NCBI GenBank assembly: GCA_029834535.1
Contig: JAQMWT010000153.1
Coordinates: forward strand, 1 to 49,266
Direction: 5' to 3'
Length of the DNA stretch: 49,266 nt
From: Chrysophaeum taylorii
Lineage: Eukaryota; Sar; Pelagophyceae; Pelagomonadales; Pelagomonadaceae
Each line of letters opens with the position of its first letter. The stretch's first letter is position 1. Shown here piece after piece: positions 19,691 to 28,947 of the stretch. A program made the position numbers and the translations under genes. Under the pieces are notes generated by a model. The model ran no database searches. It was not told the DNA's origin and saw nothing but the letters and a program-made list of their open reading frames with translations.

Positions 19691-20019
19691 CGGCTTCCAG
19701 TTTTATCAATCAAGTCATAATACGCCCTGGTACTCATCAGCGTTCGGTTCCACCCCTTCATCCCTAATAAACCTCGAGGAGTTCCTTCTCGTCTCCTCGG
19801 TATACATTTCCAAAGTACTCCTCACGGAACAGCTTCTTGTTGTCCAACTAGAAGAAGACTCAACTACTCCTTCCGCTCTAACCTCAAACGCCTTACCTGA
19901 TGTTTTGTACACGTCCACATCTTCTCCCCCGTCCACTGTTGGCCATGACGAACATAAAGTCCAAGAGTCCGACGTCCAGATCGATGAATACAAGCTCAAG
20001 TGCCTTCAAGGCGTGTCCC

Positions 20020-21120
20020 ACTGAAGACAGACAAGCCTACCTCAAGGCCATCGCAAACGAGCTCCACGACATTGTTCGGTTGGTTGTTTCAAATTGTCCC
20101 TTCCGGACAGCAACACTCGCCCCATTGACTCTCGCCTTGTACTCAAAGTCAAAACTAACTCAGCAGGCGAGTACGTGAAGCACAAAGCTCGACTCGTTCT
20201 GCGTGGCTTTATAGCCTCGCTTGGTGTCGATTTTTTCATGACTTTCAGTCCCATGGCGAGGACAACTGCTATACGCGTCATCCTAGCCATTGCGGCATAC
20301 AACAAACTCCCGGTCTACCACTCCGACGTCCCCAACGCCATCTTCGAGTTTGACATCGATGCTCACGTCTTCGTACAACTACCGGATGGTATCGAGCTCA
20401 CCCGGCCCCGCAAGACGATGAATACCAAGGGCGCCGACTCCCCAAGCTGCTCAATACCCTTTATGGTCTCAAGCTATCTCCCTCGCTGTGGAACAAAAAG
20501 ATTGAGACAAGCTTTTCCATCGACTTGGCTACAAAAGGCTCCACTCTAACACTTCTTCGTACACAAAGGTATCATCGCTTGCTCGCTTTCTTCTCTGCAG
20601 TCTGTCTGTCGATGATATAGTCATCGTATCTAACGACGGTGATCTACAAGTTCTTCCATCGACTTGGCTGCATAACGTACCACTCTGACACTTGTTTGTA
20701 CACAAAGGTATCATCGCTTGCTCGCTTTCTTCTCTGCAGTCTGTCTGTCGATGGTATAGTCATCGTATCTAACGACGGTGATCTACAAGCTCTTCCATCG
20801 ACTCGGCTACAAAAGGCTCCACTCTGACACTTGTTTGTACACAAAGGTATCATCGCCTGCTCGCTTTCTTCTGTGCAGTCTGTCTGTCGATGATTTAGTC
20901 ACCGTATCTAACGACAATGATCAAAGCACTGAACTACAGAGCGCCCTCAGAGATCGCTACTCTGTGGACCATTTTAACCTTGTTCATTTTTGCTTGGTAT
21001 GAGTACATGTCGCGCTGCCGCTGGCTCTATTTCCATGGATGTACAAGCTAAACTCGACGCTTTCTTCGAGGAACACCCTATACTCAGGACGCAAACCCCG
21101 CTGAAGTACCTTATGAGTCC
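20020..21120 (+). pseudogene. copia reverse transcriptase, with triplicated active site
   Basis: The frame 20094-20549 shows RLVLKVKTNSAGEYVKHKAR, FFMTFSPMARTTAIRVILAI and SDVPNAIFEFDIDAHVFVQL, the usual copia order. Three tandem copies of a 139-bp segment encoding the F-x-H-R-L-G-Y through L-S-V-D-D block follow, then ELQSALRDRYSVDHFNLVHF and SISMDVQAKLDAFFEEHPIL. The active-site copies read S-V-D-D, S-V-D-G and S-V-D-D. Because 139 is not a multiple of three, the triplication destroys the frame. Confidence 0.75.
20515..20930 (+). repeat. 139-bp segment repeated three times across the copia RT active site
   Basis: The landmark CGACTTGGC (or CGACTCGGC) occurs at 20521, 20660 and 20799, exactly 139 bp apart. 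The TCTGTCTGTCGATGAT-like active-site block is repeated in step. The units are highly similar, so the amplification is fairly recent. Confidence 0.9.
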
Positions 21121-21479
21121 ATCGGCCCCTTACAATGAAGGCTCGCCCTCTACAGACACGGAAGTCTACGTTATTGGTCATTTCGCTACCGTATTGGATA
21201 AATTTGCCTTCATGCAAACCGCTTGCCCTCCTGACTTCTCTCAAGCATCGGGACGCTGTTCTCGAGATATGCACAATCCTACTTCTGGTTACCTGGTAAA
21301 TCCGGAGAACAGGGCCCTGCGCCTTTGTTGGTTTCATTCAAAGGACAACGCGATCGAAACCCATTTGCGCACTCTCACCACTAACAGAGTCGACCTTTCA
21401 ACTATTGTTGACTACGCTACAGACCAAATGGCCTCTGGTGACTTTGCCGTCGCTATGGTTGATGCTCCCTTTCTCTCTC

Positions 21480-22059
21480 AGGAGAACAGGAAGTCCACTA
21501 CAGGAACGTGTTTTGCCTCTTTGGCTACCTTATCTCATGGAAGCGTGAGCTCCAGCCAACAGAAACCTCTTCAACCCATGAGTCTGAACTCATTGCTCTT
21601 GGCATCTGCGCTGACGAAGCTGTCTGGCTCAGGAAACTCCTCTGGAATTGTCTTTTGTGGTCGAACCCCACCTCTTACGTTAACGCAGATCCTGATAAAG
21701 ACCCGCCAGCAGACTACGATAACGATGATAAGCCCGTTGCTGAGGATATGAGTTTTATCAGAAGTCTGCCTTTACTATTTGACAATGCTGCTGTGGTGCA
21801 CACCTCTAACAATCCTGATAGATCTTCGCGTAGCAAAGCTCTCTCTACTCGATGGCTTAATATCCGAGAGTGTGTTGCGTTACGCAAGATCAGAGTTCAT
21901 CACATCCCAGGCAAATTTCATGTTGCTGACGGCCTCACCAAGCCCCTTGCAAATGAGTTCGTTACGTTTCGTTCACTGTTTGGCATGCATCATGCCAATC
22001 CAAAGTCTGAACCGAACAGCCATGATTGTCGCTTACCCTGGGGACCGCAATGCCGTTAA
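21480..22059 (+). pseudogene. copia RNase H domain
   Basis: The open frame 21508-22059 shows LISWKRELQPTETSSTHESE, as in the copia I-S-W-K-S-K-K-Q-P-x-x-x-x-S-S-T-E-A-E segment. LLFDNAAVVHTSNNP, RWLNIRECVALRKIRVHHIP and ADGLTKPL complete the domain. The acidic insert near 21690-21740 (DPDKDPPADYDNDDKP) is longer than usual. It would remove RNA during replication. The domain itself looks intact, although its RT is not. Confidence 0.75.
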
Positions 22060-22283
22060 ACTAGCCCTTATTCTTGTTTTACCACAAGATCTTTAGCAGG
22101 GGACGTGAATCGCTGATGCCTCTTCAGCCTACGTTACGCACTTTCCCCCGTCCTCTGTCTCCTGGACGGAGAGAACTGCCTCGTACTCCCGGCTCATCTA
22201 ACCTAGTCCCATCAAATGATGCAGCAACACACAGAGACGACATTAAGCGAGACGATGCTCCACGTCTCCTAAATCGTTCTGCC

Positions 22284-22697
22284 TGATCGCCGACCGCATG
22301 GTTGCGATGGAAGACGGTGCCTCATGAATCCTGAGCCTAGCGAGGGCATCCGCCCTCCCGGCGTAGGTTGGCACTTGTTCGCCTCCCGGGCGGGCCGGTT
22401 GGTAGCCGGAACGTTCGCAGTGGGACGGGGTATGACGGGGGGTGCAGACGGTACGTTATCGACGAGTTGGTTGTCAGTCACATCTCGGTCTCCGAGTCGC
22501 ATGGCGATAAGCCTGATGATCACTCTCCGCCGACTCACCTTTCGGCGCCCCTCGTCTACTGACCCCCGTGATTCTGGACAGGCTCCTGTCGGCCCGGCCT
22601 GGCTCCCATGCTCGGGAGAGGTCTGAAGTTAGTTAGTTAGTTAGTTAGTTGGTTAGTTATTTAGTTATTTAGTTAGTTAGTTAGTTAGTTAGTTAGT
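22284..22697 (+). mobile_element. 5'-truncated LINE 3' end with (TTAG)n tail (copy L1)
   Basis: The insert is flanked by AAATCGTTCTGCC (22271-22283) and AAATTGTTCTGCC (22698-22710), a 13-bp target duplication with one mismatch. It ends in a (TTAG)n tail from about 22627. The frame ending at 22626 has the C-terminus GPAWLPCSGEV, identical to that of copy L2 on the opposite strand. A fixed 3' end, a simple-repeat tail and target duplications are typical of non-LTR retrotransposons. No RT is left. Confidence 0.7.
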
Positions 22698-22710
22698 AAA
22701 TTGTTCTGCC

Positions 22711-22940
22711 GCAGCGTCAAAGATCTCCACCCCATTAACAAGAGTCTCGCCCTGTCTGATATACTTACCTTCGACCTTGAACCGGACGCTCCGTCAATGG
22801 GGCATTTAGCGTCCCGGTTACACCGTTTCTGCAGTCAATCTCTCAGCCGACGATTTCGCTTAACGATGCCAAAGACGACATGCATTCCTCAGTTTGGTAA
22901 ATTTGAACGGCTCATCAAAGTATTGTCGTTCTTCTCAATG
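22711..22940. other. junction between copia tail and nad11 fragment
   Basis: The first part continues the copia 3' region after the LINE target site. I see no gene. Base composition shifts to AT-rich at about 22900-22941, where the mitochondrial-type sequence starts. Confidence 0.4.
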
Positions 22941-23893
22941 AGAGCACCTAGATTTTGTTTTCACGAAAAATTAGCAATAGCAGGCAATTGTCGAATGTGT
23001 TTAGTTGAATTAGAAAAATCACCCAAGCCTATAGCCTCTTGTGCGATGCCCGTTTTAAACAATATGCGAGTCTTTACTAATACGCCTTTAGTGGAAAAAG
23101 CAAGAGAAAAAGTGTCTAATAACTAACTAACTAACTAACTTCAGACCTCTCCCGAGCATGGGAGCCAGGCCGGACCGGCAGGAGCCGGTACGGAATCACA
23201 GAGAAAATTCACGCAGTTGGGGCAGAGGGACGAGGACGGACTTGTTGATGGTGGACCGCCACTGCGCGCAGTCTTGTGCGAGGTCGTGCAAAAGCGTCGC
23301 AGGTCGCGGACGTGTTGGTCCACGAACAATCGACCTGTCCGTCGCGTTCTGCCCAACCGAGCGAACTCCATCCCAGCGCGGACTTTCCGGGTGCTAACCG
23401 GCCAGCCCGGGAGGCGAGCAGGCACCGTCTCACTCCGGGACGGCCGGGACCGCCGCAGGGAGCAAGCGTGTTAGGCGCCGTCCTCCATCGCAACCAACGG
23501 TTAGCGATCGCAGGGTATGTCTAATAACTTTTATTGATAAATCATCCTTTAGATTGTCCTATTTGTGATCAAGGAGGAGAATGTGATCTTCAGGATCAAA
23601 CAATGACCTTTGGAAGTGATAGAAACAGATTTTTTGAGCACAAAAGAGGTGTTTCAGATAAAAATTGTGGGCCTTTGGTAAAAACGATAATGACTCGCTG
23701 TATTCATTGCACAAGATGTATCCGCTTCGCATCTGATATCGCGGGTGTTGAAGATCTTGGAACAACGAATAGAGGACGCGGAACAGAGGTAGGGACATTC
23801 ATTCAAAAAGTTCTTCAAACGGAGCTTTCCGGAAATGTTATTGACTTATGTCCCGTCGGCGCACTAACTGCAAAGCCGTGCGCTTTCAATTGT
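22941..23893 (+). pseudogene. nad11: nuclear fragment of mitochondrial nad11 (complex I 75-kDa Fe-S domain), split by a LINE
   Basis: Nad11/NuoG carries electrons through Fe-S clusters in complex I. Segment 22941-23124 encodes [20 protein letters not shown] and SCAMPV, the 2Fe-2S ligands. Segment 23518-23893 encodes [32 protein letters not shown] and [12 protein letters not shown], the 4Fe-4S ligands. LINE copy L2 lies between them, flanked by a perfect 12-bp duplication. Even without the LINE the frame is broken by one missing T in a T run just after the junction. Start and end are truncated. The AT-rich codon use differs sharply from the neighbouring nuclear genes and fits transfer of mitochondrial DNA (a NUMT). 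Confidence 0.8.
23125..23517 (-). mobile_element. 5'-truncated LINE 3' end with (TTAG)n tail (copy L2)
   Basis: The same family as L1 but in the opposite orientation. The (CTAA)n tail lies at about 23121-23140 and the frame 23425-23141 (minus) ends in GPAWLPCSGEV. TGTCTAATAACT occurs at 23113-23124 and again at 23518-23529, a perfect 12-bp target duplication inside nad11. L2 encodes a C-P-N-C-V-N-F-L-C stretch that L1 lacks, so the two copies come from different subfamilies. GC-rich sequence contrasts with the AT-rich host segment. Confidence 0.8.
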
Positions 23894-23896
23894 TAA

Positions 23897-24396
23897 AACA
23901 TGGGCGTAAGCCCCTTCTGTTCAGTCCACAATACTCTCGCGTGGATCTAAAAAAAGAGACTGGAGTCGTCAACGCATATTGTTCAGTGCTTTTCGTGCAA
24001 GGCGCACCGCTGCGCGTCACGTCAACTTCTTACAAATGGAGACCTGGCTCCAAACTGCCTGATGAAGTTGTTAAACACCTGGCAAGTCAGGAACACAAAG
24101 ACAACGACCTCCTGCCGATTAATACTCTGACCGCTCTGATATGCTTCGCTTGCCTGAACGTCGATCATATTGATGAGAGCATTGTTATTGTTTCGAGGAA
24201 CCAAACCTATTTATCTCTAACCGGTGCTGCATCTCCGGCTGAACACTTTAGGGCCACTTTGATTCGTACTTACTACTATATCTCGACCGACTTAAAGACC
24301 TTACTGTTAAAGTTGATTCCTAATCACGAATCGCCATTAAATTTAGCCTTGTATTGGAATCCTTCCCTTCTGCGGAGACAAACCAAGCTACTCTAG
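23897..24396 (+). CDS. unidentified open frame
   Basis: A frame open to 24396 reads, after the end of the nad11 fragment, about 165 residues without low-complexity runs (for example YKWRPGSKLPDEVVKHLASQ and LLPINTLTALICFACLNVDH). I recognise no family. No start codon context or neighbour suggests a function. Its moderate AT content resembles the surrounding transposon debris more than the GC-rich genes. It may be a degraded retroelement ORF or an exon of an unknown gene. Confidence 0.25.
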
Positions 24397-24507
24397 TCCT
24401 GCGTTTGAATCATCTTTCTCGTGTACAATTGGCGCATCTGTCCTTTTTGTAATAATATCTCGCGCGCATAATATTAAGAAATTTTTGTCATCAAACCTCC
24501 GATATAC

Positions 24508-24750
24508 GTGCCAGTGATTGAATTGCCTCCTAGCTCAATGCTCGCCCACATCTCCACCTCAACCGCAGCTGAAGACCACCCTCCTTTTATCCTTGAGGAG
24601 ATGCAATCCCCGGTTTACTCAGAGGCCGAAGCTGAGGAGTTTGTCAAGTCGCTCCAGAATCGCTTTCCACAGCTCTATAACGAGCTCCACTACAGGCTTC
24701 TTAAGGCAATGCCAAGCCTACCATCATATCACGGAGACTCAAAGCACTAG
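24508..24750 (+). CDS. small unidentified open frame (80 aa)
   Basis: The frame has balanced composition and a plausible amphipathic stretch (AEEFVKSLQNRFPQLYNEL). I recognise no family. The first codon listed is ATG at 24508; an internal ATG follows at 24538. It lies alone in transposon debris and could be part of a retroelement polyprotein. Confidence 0.2.
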   Translation: MPVIELPPSSMLAHISTSTAAEDHPPFILEEMQSPVYSEAEAEEFVKSLQNRFPQLYNELHYRLLKAMPSLPSYHGDSKH

Positions 24751-24933
24751 AAGCTTGATTAACAAACTGGTCTGCATATGCAATTTAAGTTTTAGCGGTT
24801 CTTTGTACAATGATGTCAAAGCAGATTCGCTCACTTACGTACGTAAAACCAAACGCAAAGGTCCTTTGCGCTTGAGGATAACCATCTTTCTCAGAGTAAA
24901 TATCTTGTAAATATCTTAATTACTTACCTTCCA

Positions 24934-25063
24934 GCTCCAAAGGTATGTGCTCCAAAGGTATGTGCTCCAAAGGTACGTGCTCCAAAGGTACGTGCTCCAA
25001 AGGTATGTGCTCCAAACGTATGTGCTCCAAAGGTATGTGCTCCAAAGGTATGTGCTCCAAAGG
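24934..25063. repeat. 15-bp minisatellite, about nine units
   Basis: GCTCCAAAGGTATGT is repeated almost nine times with single-base variants (TATG or TACG; one AAACG). The unit is a multiple of three, so two frames stay open through it by chance (M-C-S-K-G on plus, P-L-E-H-I on minus). Confidence 0.9.
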
Positions 25064-25412
25064 GCACTCCTCATATGCACCTATGCCTACTATTCGTGGT
25101 TCATGCAACATGATCATATTAGACCCACGAAACAGTCGCTTGCGACTTTGCACTTTGAAAGGGCTAGTTCGCACCAACAATTATAAGGCGCACCAAGCTA
25201 GTTTTCTTTTGTCATTACCACCTGACTTATGTTGTGACATGATTGCCAATTCTATACTTGCTGGTATTCATCATGTTGTGTACTCTAACTTGTGTCAAAT
25301 AGTCTATGACACACGAAAACGAGCTTTGTCTCCTTCGCTTGACCCCCGATCGAGCACACCTAACCAAAACTTACAGGTCACTTTGCTTTACAAAAGAAGC
25401 TCAAATAGTAAG

Positions 25413-25542
25413 TGACACACAAGAATCCTTCATGCTCCCCACACACACCCCCCTCTTAGCAGTCGACATTTAAAGACACACAAGAATGCACCACACACAC
25501 ACACCCCTCTTAGCAGTCGACCTTTAAAGACACACAAGAAAT
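25413..25542 (+). repeat. two short insert-like units bounded by GACACACAAGAA
   Basis: GACACACAAGAA occurs three times and separates two related units. Both units end in CTTAGCAGTCGACATTTAAA or the same with CCTTTAAA. The first unit matches, inverted, the insert nested in the MITE at 6761. The three GACACACAAGAA copies would be target duplications of two successive insertions, or the product of tandem duplication. Confidence 0.65.
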
Positions 25543-25639
25543 ATTCACGCTGAGTCCTCTTGTCATAAAAAATGTTCGAAGACCCTTCCAAGGAACACTC
25601 CGGATCTCGCCATATTCCATTAGTCACACGTCGTCTACT

Positions 25640-25938
25640 ACATGAAAAGCATACTATGTTCGATCGCAAAGTACACGCTCGAGAGGTACTCTCGCTTTTC
25701 GCAATGCTCGGGAACGCGCCAGTCGCTTTCACAATACTCATCATCATTGCTCCGACGCGTCTGCCATCAAAAAGCCATAAAGGCCATAGCACAACAAGGA
25801 CATTATGCGTCTGACGTACCATATCGTAAAATTTGTAGAGATTGCATTCTTCATAATAAACGCCAACCACATCCACGTCCTCTTACCGAGAACAGCCAAG
25901 CTTCGAAAACGTATTCCAAGCACGAAACAGACATCTGA
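25640..25938 (+). pseudogene. possible copia GAG-pre-integrase domain remnant
   Basis: The frame contains HQKAIKAIAQQGHYASDVPY followed by ICRDCILHNKRQPHPRPL. This resembles the copia pre-integrase segment, with a helix, then I-C-x-x-C-x-x-x-K and a basic Pro-rich end. Upstream frames are broken. It lies about 4 kb downstream of the copia RT in the same orientation, so it belongs to another copy. The family call rests on a short stretch only. Confidence 0.35.
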
Positions 25939-26139
25939 TAGTTCACAACCACCGCAGGAACAAAGGCTCCTCCTTCCCTGTCATTTTGTAGACTGCTATA
26001 ATTTCCCTTTATTAAAGGCACGGCCCCTGAAGTTTTTGGAACCAAACTGGTCTCTGCGAAGAACGACGATCCCTATTTTTTTTTGTCTCGTGTTTTGCGA
26101 TCCAGTATCTTTTCCCAATGCGCCATCGCTCAATTTAAA

Positions 26140-26262
26140 AGTCGACTGCCAATAAGGGGGGGGGGTGCAAGCGAGGTTTTGGTGGATTGAGGAGAGACGC
26201 GAGGGATGCCTGGAAGGCGGAGGTATCCTGGGGCGTAGTCGGGGTCATCGCCGAGCCGCGGG
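26140..26262 (-). repeat. dispersed repeat with GTCGAC/poly-C terminus
   Basis: TTTAAAAGTCGACTGCCAAT, a long G run, and then GACGCGAGGGATGCCTGGAA and GGTATCCTG match the repeat at 9288-9520. It marks the left border of the main gene island, about 180 bp beyond the stop codon of the PDZ-like gene. Confidence 0.6.
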
Positions 26263-26441
26263 GTAGGCGAAGAGAGGACGGGTCCCGCCCGTAGGTCATA
26301 CGCATGCTGCCGCCGGACGCACGTGCGACGAAGTGTGGCGTCCTGCTGGGCGCGGGCGGACTGAGTGGGACTGCCCGAGGCGGCGACATTCCTGAGGGCG
26401 GTGAGGGCATGGCGCGCCAGGCCCAACGCGGTGGCGATCCG

Positions 26442-27231
26442 TCACTCGCGGTAGATGCGACGAAATATCGCCGCCTTGGCCTCTGTGAAGTTGGCACAGC
26501 CACTTTCCATCCAAGTCCGCGCTGCGATGCGCTCCGATTCTACCTATTTTTTGGTAAATTAAACACATACGCGGCGTCCTCCCTCCCTCTCGGGCGCGCG
26601 CGCGGTTCCAGCTACTCGTTGATTTTCTCACCACGGCGGCGATGCGTTTGTAGTCGCCGCCTGGTAAATATGATAAGAGAGTATAAGAAACGCGAGCGAT
26701 GCGATTAAAGGTGAGACCTCGGTCAAGAGTCCCCTCTTCTTCTTCTTCTTCTTCGCTCGTGGACGCGCTCGCGCCGACCCTCGCGGTTAGTCTCCGATCC
26801 ATCGTTGCGCAGAGGCTCCTCCGCGGCAGCAGGCGAGCGCTTGGTCTCTTTGGGCGCCTTGAATGTGAGCTTAAGTGGCTTCTCGAGAGCGCGAACGAGA
26901 TCGAGCGTAGCCTGCGGGAGACAGTCGCGCTCGGCAAAGCGCGGAGTCGTACGTCGTATTTAATAGCTTTGCATTTGACGCCGGCGATCCGCGACAGGAG
27001 CATGCCCGGAACGACGTGCTGCACGATCTCGGGGCGCGCCCACGCGGTGAGGCCTCTCACAACGGGGCGACCGCTCGGATGTTGCTCAAAAATGATGCCA
27101 GCGTCGCGGTCGTCCTCGAGCGTAACTTCGACGCTCTTTGGTTTCTCTCGGCGGTCTTTGTCCGGGTTCGGGGCCTCCCGCGGCCGCGCCCCCGGGAGGC
27201 GCCTGTTGTGTGCTTCAGTGCTCTGGAGCAT
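26442..27231 (-). CDS. PDZ-like domain protein, four-exon model
   Basis: My spliced model gives 180 residues with consistent phases. Exons are 27231-26953, 26911-26779, 26660-26632 and 26543-26442. Introns are 41, 118 and 88 bp, all GT-AG (GTACGA..CGCAG, GTCGGC..ACCAG, GTGAGA..AATAG). Residues 45-115 read as a PDZ fold: GIIFEQHPSGRPVVRGL, GMLLSRIAGV, then ATLDLVRALEKPLKLTF across the first splice. PDZ domains bind protein C-termini. The remaining tail ends in FRRIYRE. The (GAA)n run at 26739-26757 falls into the second intron. Unspliced, one frame stays open for 311 residues but loses the last PDZ strand and reads Ser/Arg-rich filler, so I prefer splicing. Confidence 0.55.
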
Positions 27232-27511
27232 GGCACCTGCGGCCGCATCTCACGACGACGACTTGCGAAAGAGACGCACGCAGAAACCTTTCGTTATGGA
27301 GCGCGACGCGTCCCGAACGCGCGGGCGCGTCGTAGGGAATCGGAAGGACCTCGCGAGTGAGCAGTCGCGCCGCCGCCGCGCCCAGGGCTACATCTTCGCT
27401 ATCATGAGAGGGTTGGACCGGACGGAAGCGTTTTGCGGGCCTCATTGTTTTGTGCGAGAATCGGGGGTCGGGTAAAGCGAGTAATAGTAGCCCGGCAGCT
27501 CAAGCTTGACG
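27232..27511. promoter_or_regulatory. putative bidirectional promoter, PDZ-like / SAP-STI1 genes
   Basis: The two genes start 280 bp apart and diverge, so their promoters must lie here unless one has an upstream exon. A minus frame is open over most of it (27445-27215) and could be an unrecognised 5' exon of the PDZ-like gene. No TATA box is obvious. Confidence 0.3.
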
Positions 27512-28465
27512 ATGCACGTCGTCAGCACTGTCGCGGTCGCGCTCGCTTTGAGCGAGGCCCTCGTGCCGCCGCCGCCGCCCCGAGTGACACGACGCTGCCC
27601 GCCGCTCGAGCTCGCCGCTGTTGACGAGGAAACGCTGTCGTCGATTCGCAAGATGCGGACGAAAGAGATTCAAGCAGAGTTAAAATCCCGCGGCGTCAAA
27701 TACGACGATTGCTTTGAGAAGGAAGACCTCGTGAAGCGACTGGCCTCGAGTCGCGCCAGCGGCCCGCCCCCCTCGGAGGCAACCGAAGCGGCCGAGCAGC
27801 AGCCAAGACGACCGTCGCCGGAGTCGTCCTCGCCCTCGGCCTCGACCTCGTCCTCGTCGTCGGCGACCTCCACGACGCCGCCGTCGTACGACGAGGCGCG
27901 AGCCAAGGCCTCGGGAATGCGACTCTCTCAGCTGCAGGCGGCGCTCAAGGACATGGGCGTCAGCACGCGCGGGATGATCGACAAGAGGGAGCTCGTGGAG
28001 GCCTACGCGCGCGCTTTCGTCGAGGGTGTTGGTAAAGACAACGACGACGACGACGGCGGCCCCGTTCGCGAACTGAAAACCACCAAAATGAAAAAGGAGG
28101 GCGAGGACGCTGGTGGCGGTCGACCAGGTCGCGGTGCCTCGGGCTTCCCCGACGTGGGGGGCATGGGCGACTTTGGCGGCATCGACCTCGGTTCGATCCT
28201 TTCTGGGATGGGCGGCATGGGCGGTGGTATGGGGGGCTCTGGTGGACCGCGTGGATCGCGTCCCGGGGGCGCTTCGATCCAAGACCTCATGCAAAAGGCC
28301 ATGGGGAACCCCAAGCTCATGGCCGCGATTCAAAAGGCGGCGCAAAATCCTCGCACCATGGCGGCCATCCAGGACGTCATGGCCAACGGCCCCGGCGCGG
28401 TCAACAAGTACGCCAATGACCCGGAAATCCGCAAAATGCTTGACGAGCTCAAGAGCATCCTATAG
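27512..28465 (+). CDS. SAP-repeat / STI1-domain protein, probably plastid-targeted (Tic40-like C-terminus)
   Basis: I start at the ATG 27512, giving 317 residues. Residues 1-18 form a hydrophobic signal-like leader ending S-E-A before L-V-P-P, like complex-plastid targeting signals. Two SAP/ARMET-C-like helix pairs follow: RKMRTKEIQAELKSRGVKYD at about 45 and GMRLSQLQAALKDMGVST at about 135, separated by a Ser/Pro linker. A Gly/Met-rich segment leads to a C-terminal STI1 (Hop/Hip/Tic40) domain: LMQKAMGNPKLMAAIQKA, NPRTMAAIQDVM, YANDPEIRKMLDEL. STI1 domains bind Hsp70/Hsp90 systems. A role as stromal co-chaperone or import factor is inference. No intron is needed. Confidence 0.7.
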   Translation: MHVVSTVAVALALSEALVPPPPPRVTRRCPPLELAAVDEETLSSIRKMRTKEIQAELKSRGVKYDDCFEKEDLVKRLASSRASGPPPSEATEAAEQQPRRPSPESSSPSASTSSSSSATSTTPPSYDEARAKASGMRLSQLQAALKDMGVSTRGMIDKRELVEAYARAFVEGVGKDNDDDDGGPVRELKTTKMKKEGEDAGGGRPGRGASGFPDVGGMGDFGGIDLGSILSGMGGMGGGMGGSGGPRGSRPGGASIQDLMQKAMGNPKLMAAIQKAAQNPRTMAAIQDVMANGPGAVNKYANDPEIRKMLDELKSIL

Positions 28466-28947
28466 GTAAAAAACGCTAGTTAGATATGTAGCAAGAGGAA
28501 GGCGGCCGCGCCCTCGTGCAGGATATTAGTATATATGCGCCCTTCGTTGCTCGCACACGATCGATCGAGCGAGCCCAAGCCCACAGTGTGTTTGTTCTCG
28601 GCGTGCATCGACGTAGGTGGGTCTTTTGAGTGTGTCGTTGGAAAGATCAACAGGACGGTGCTAACAACAACAACCACAACAACAATGGATTATAATCTAA
28701 AATATAACCTTGGTCTCCTCCTCCTCAAGTGTGGTGGTGCAGGCGCCCGTAAAATATACGGAGCGACGACGGCCGTCTGTCTGTCAGTCAGTCAGTCAGT
28801 CTGTCTGTCTGTCTGTCTGTCTGTCTCGAAGAAGAAGAAGAAGAAGAAGGTGCTCGGGCGGCGGCGGGTGGGTGGCAAGGAGAAGTTGGAGCATGCAGCA
28901 TTCCACGCGGCAGGCAATTCGTCAGACATCCGTCCGTTCGCTCATCA
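28466..28947. repeat. convergent intergenic stretch with microsatellites
   Basis: The 482 bp between the stop codons of the SAP-STI1 gene and the deacetylase carry (CTGT/CAGT)n at about 28776-28826 and (GAA)n at about 28828-28850. I see no gene. An open plus frame across the repeats and into the deacetylase (28535-29386) is a shadow of the minus-strand gene. Confidence 0.7.

Larger units (their letters stand above)
19786..22283 (+). mobile_element. copia-like retrotransposon remnant
   Basis: The block carries a Ty1/copia reverse transcriptase followed by RNase H, without Gag or integrase upstream. It begins where the methyltransferase remnant of element B ends. Its 3' tail, ending in AAATCGTTCTGCC at 22271-22283, was split by insertion of a LINE fragment and resumes at 22698. 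Confidence 0.7.

Noticed and set aside
22627..22697. (TTAG)n run as telomere-like DNA
   Set aside because: The unit is TTAG, it is flanked by a target duplication and attached to a LINE coding end, so it is a retroposition tail.
24934..25063. Regular 15-bp repeats as a CRISPR array
   Set aside because: The repeats abut without spacers, and the setting is eukaryotic; it is a minisatellite.
25498..26165. A 670-bp DNA transposon with GTCGAC-containing inverted ends
   Set aside because: The two ends are inverted to each other here, but the other copies of the end (6761, 9486) have no inverted partner, so separate insertions are more likely.
26296..27231. Single-exon 311-residue protein on the minus strand
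   Set aside because: After residue 93 the unspliced frame turns into Ser/Arg-rich filler, while splicing at GT-AG sites restores the last PDZ strand and a clean C-terminus.
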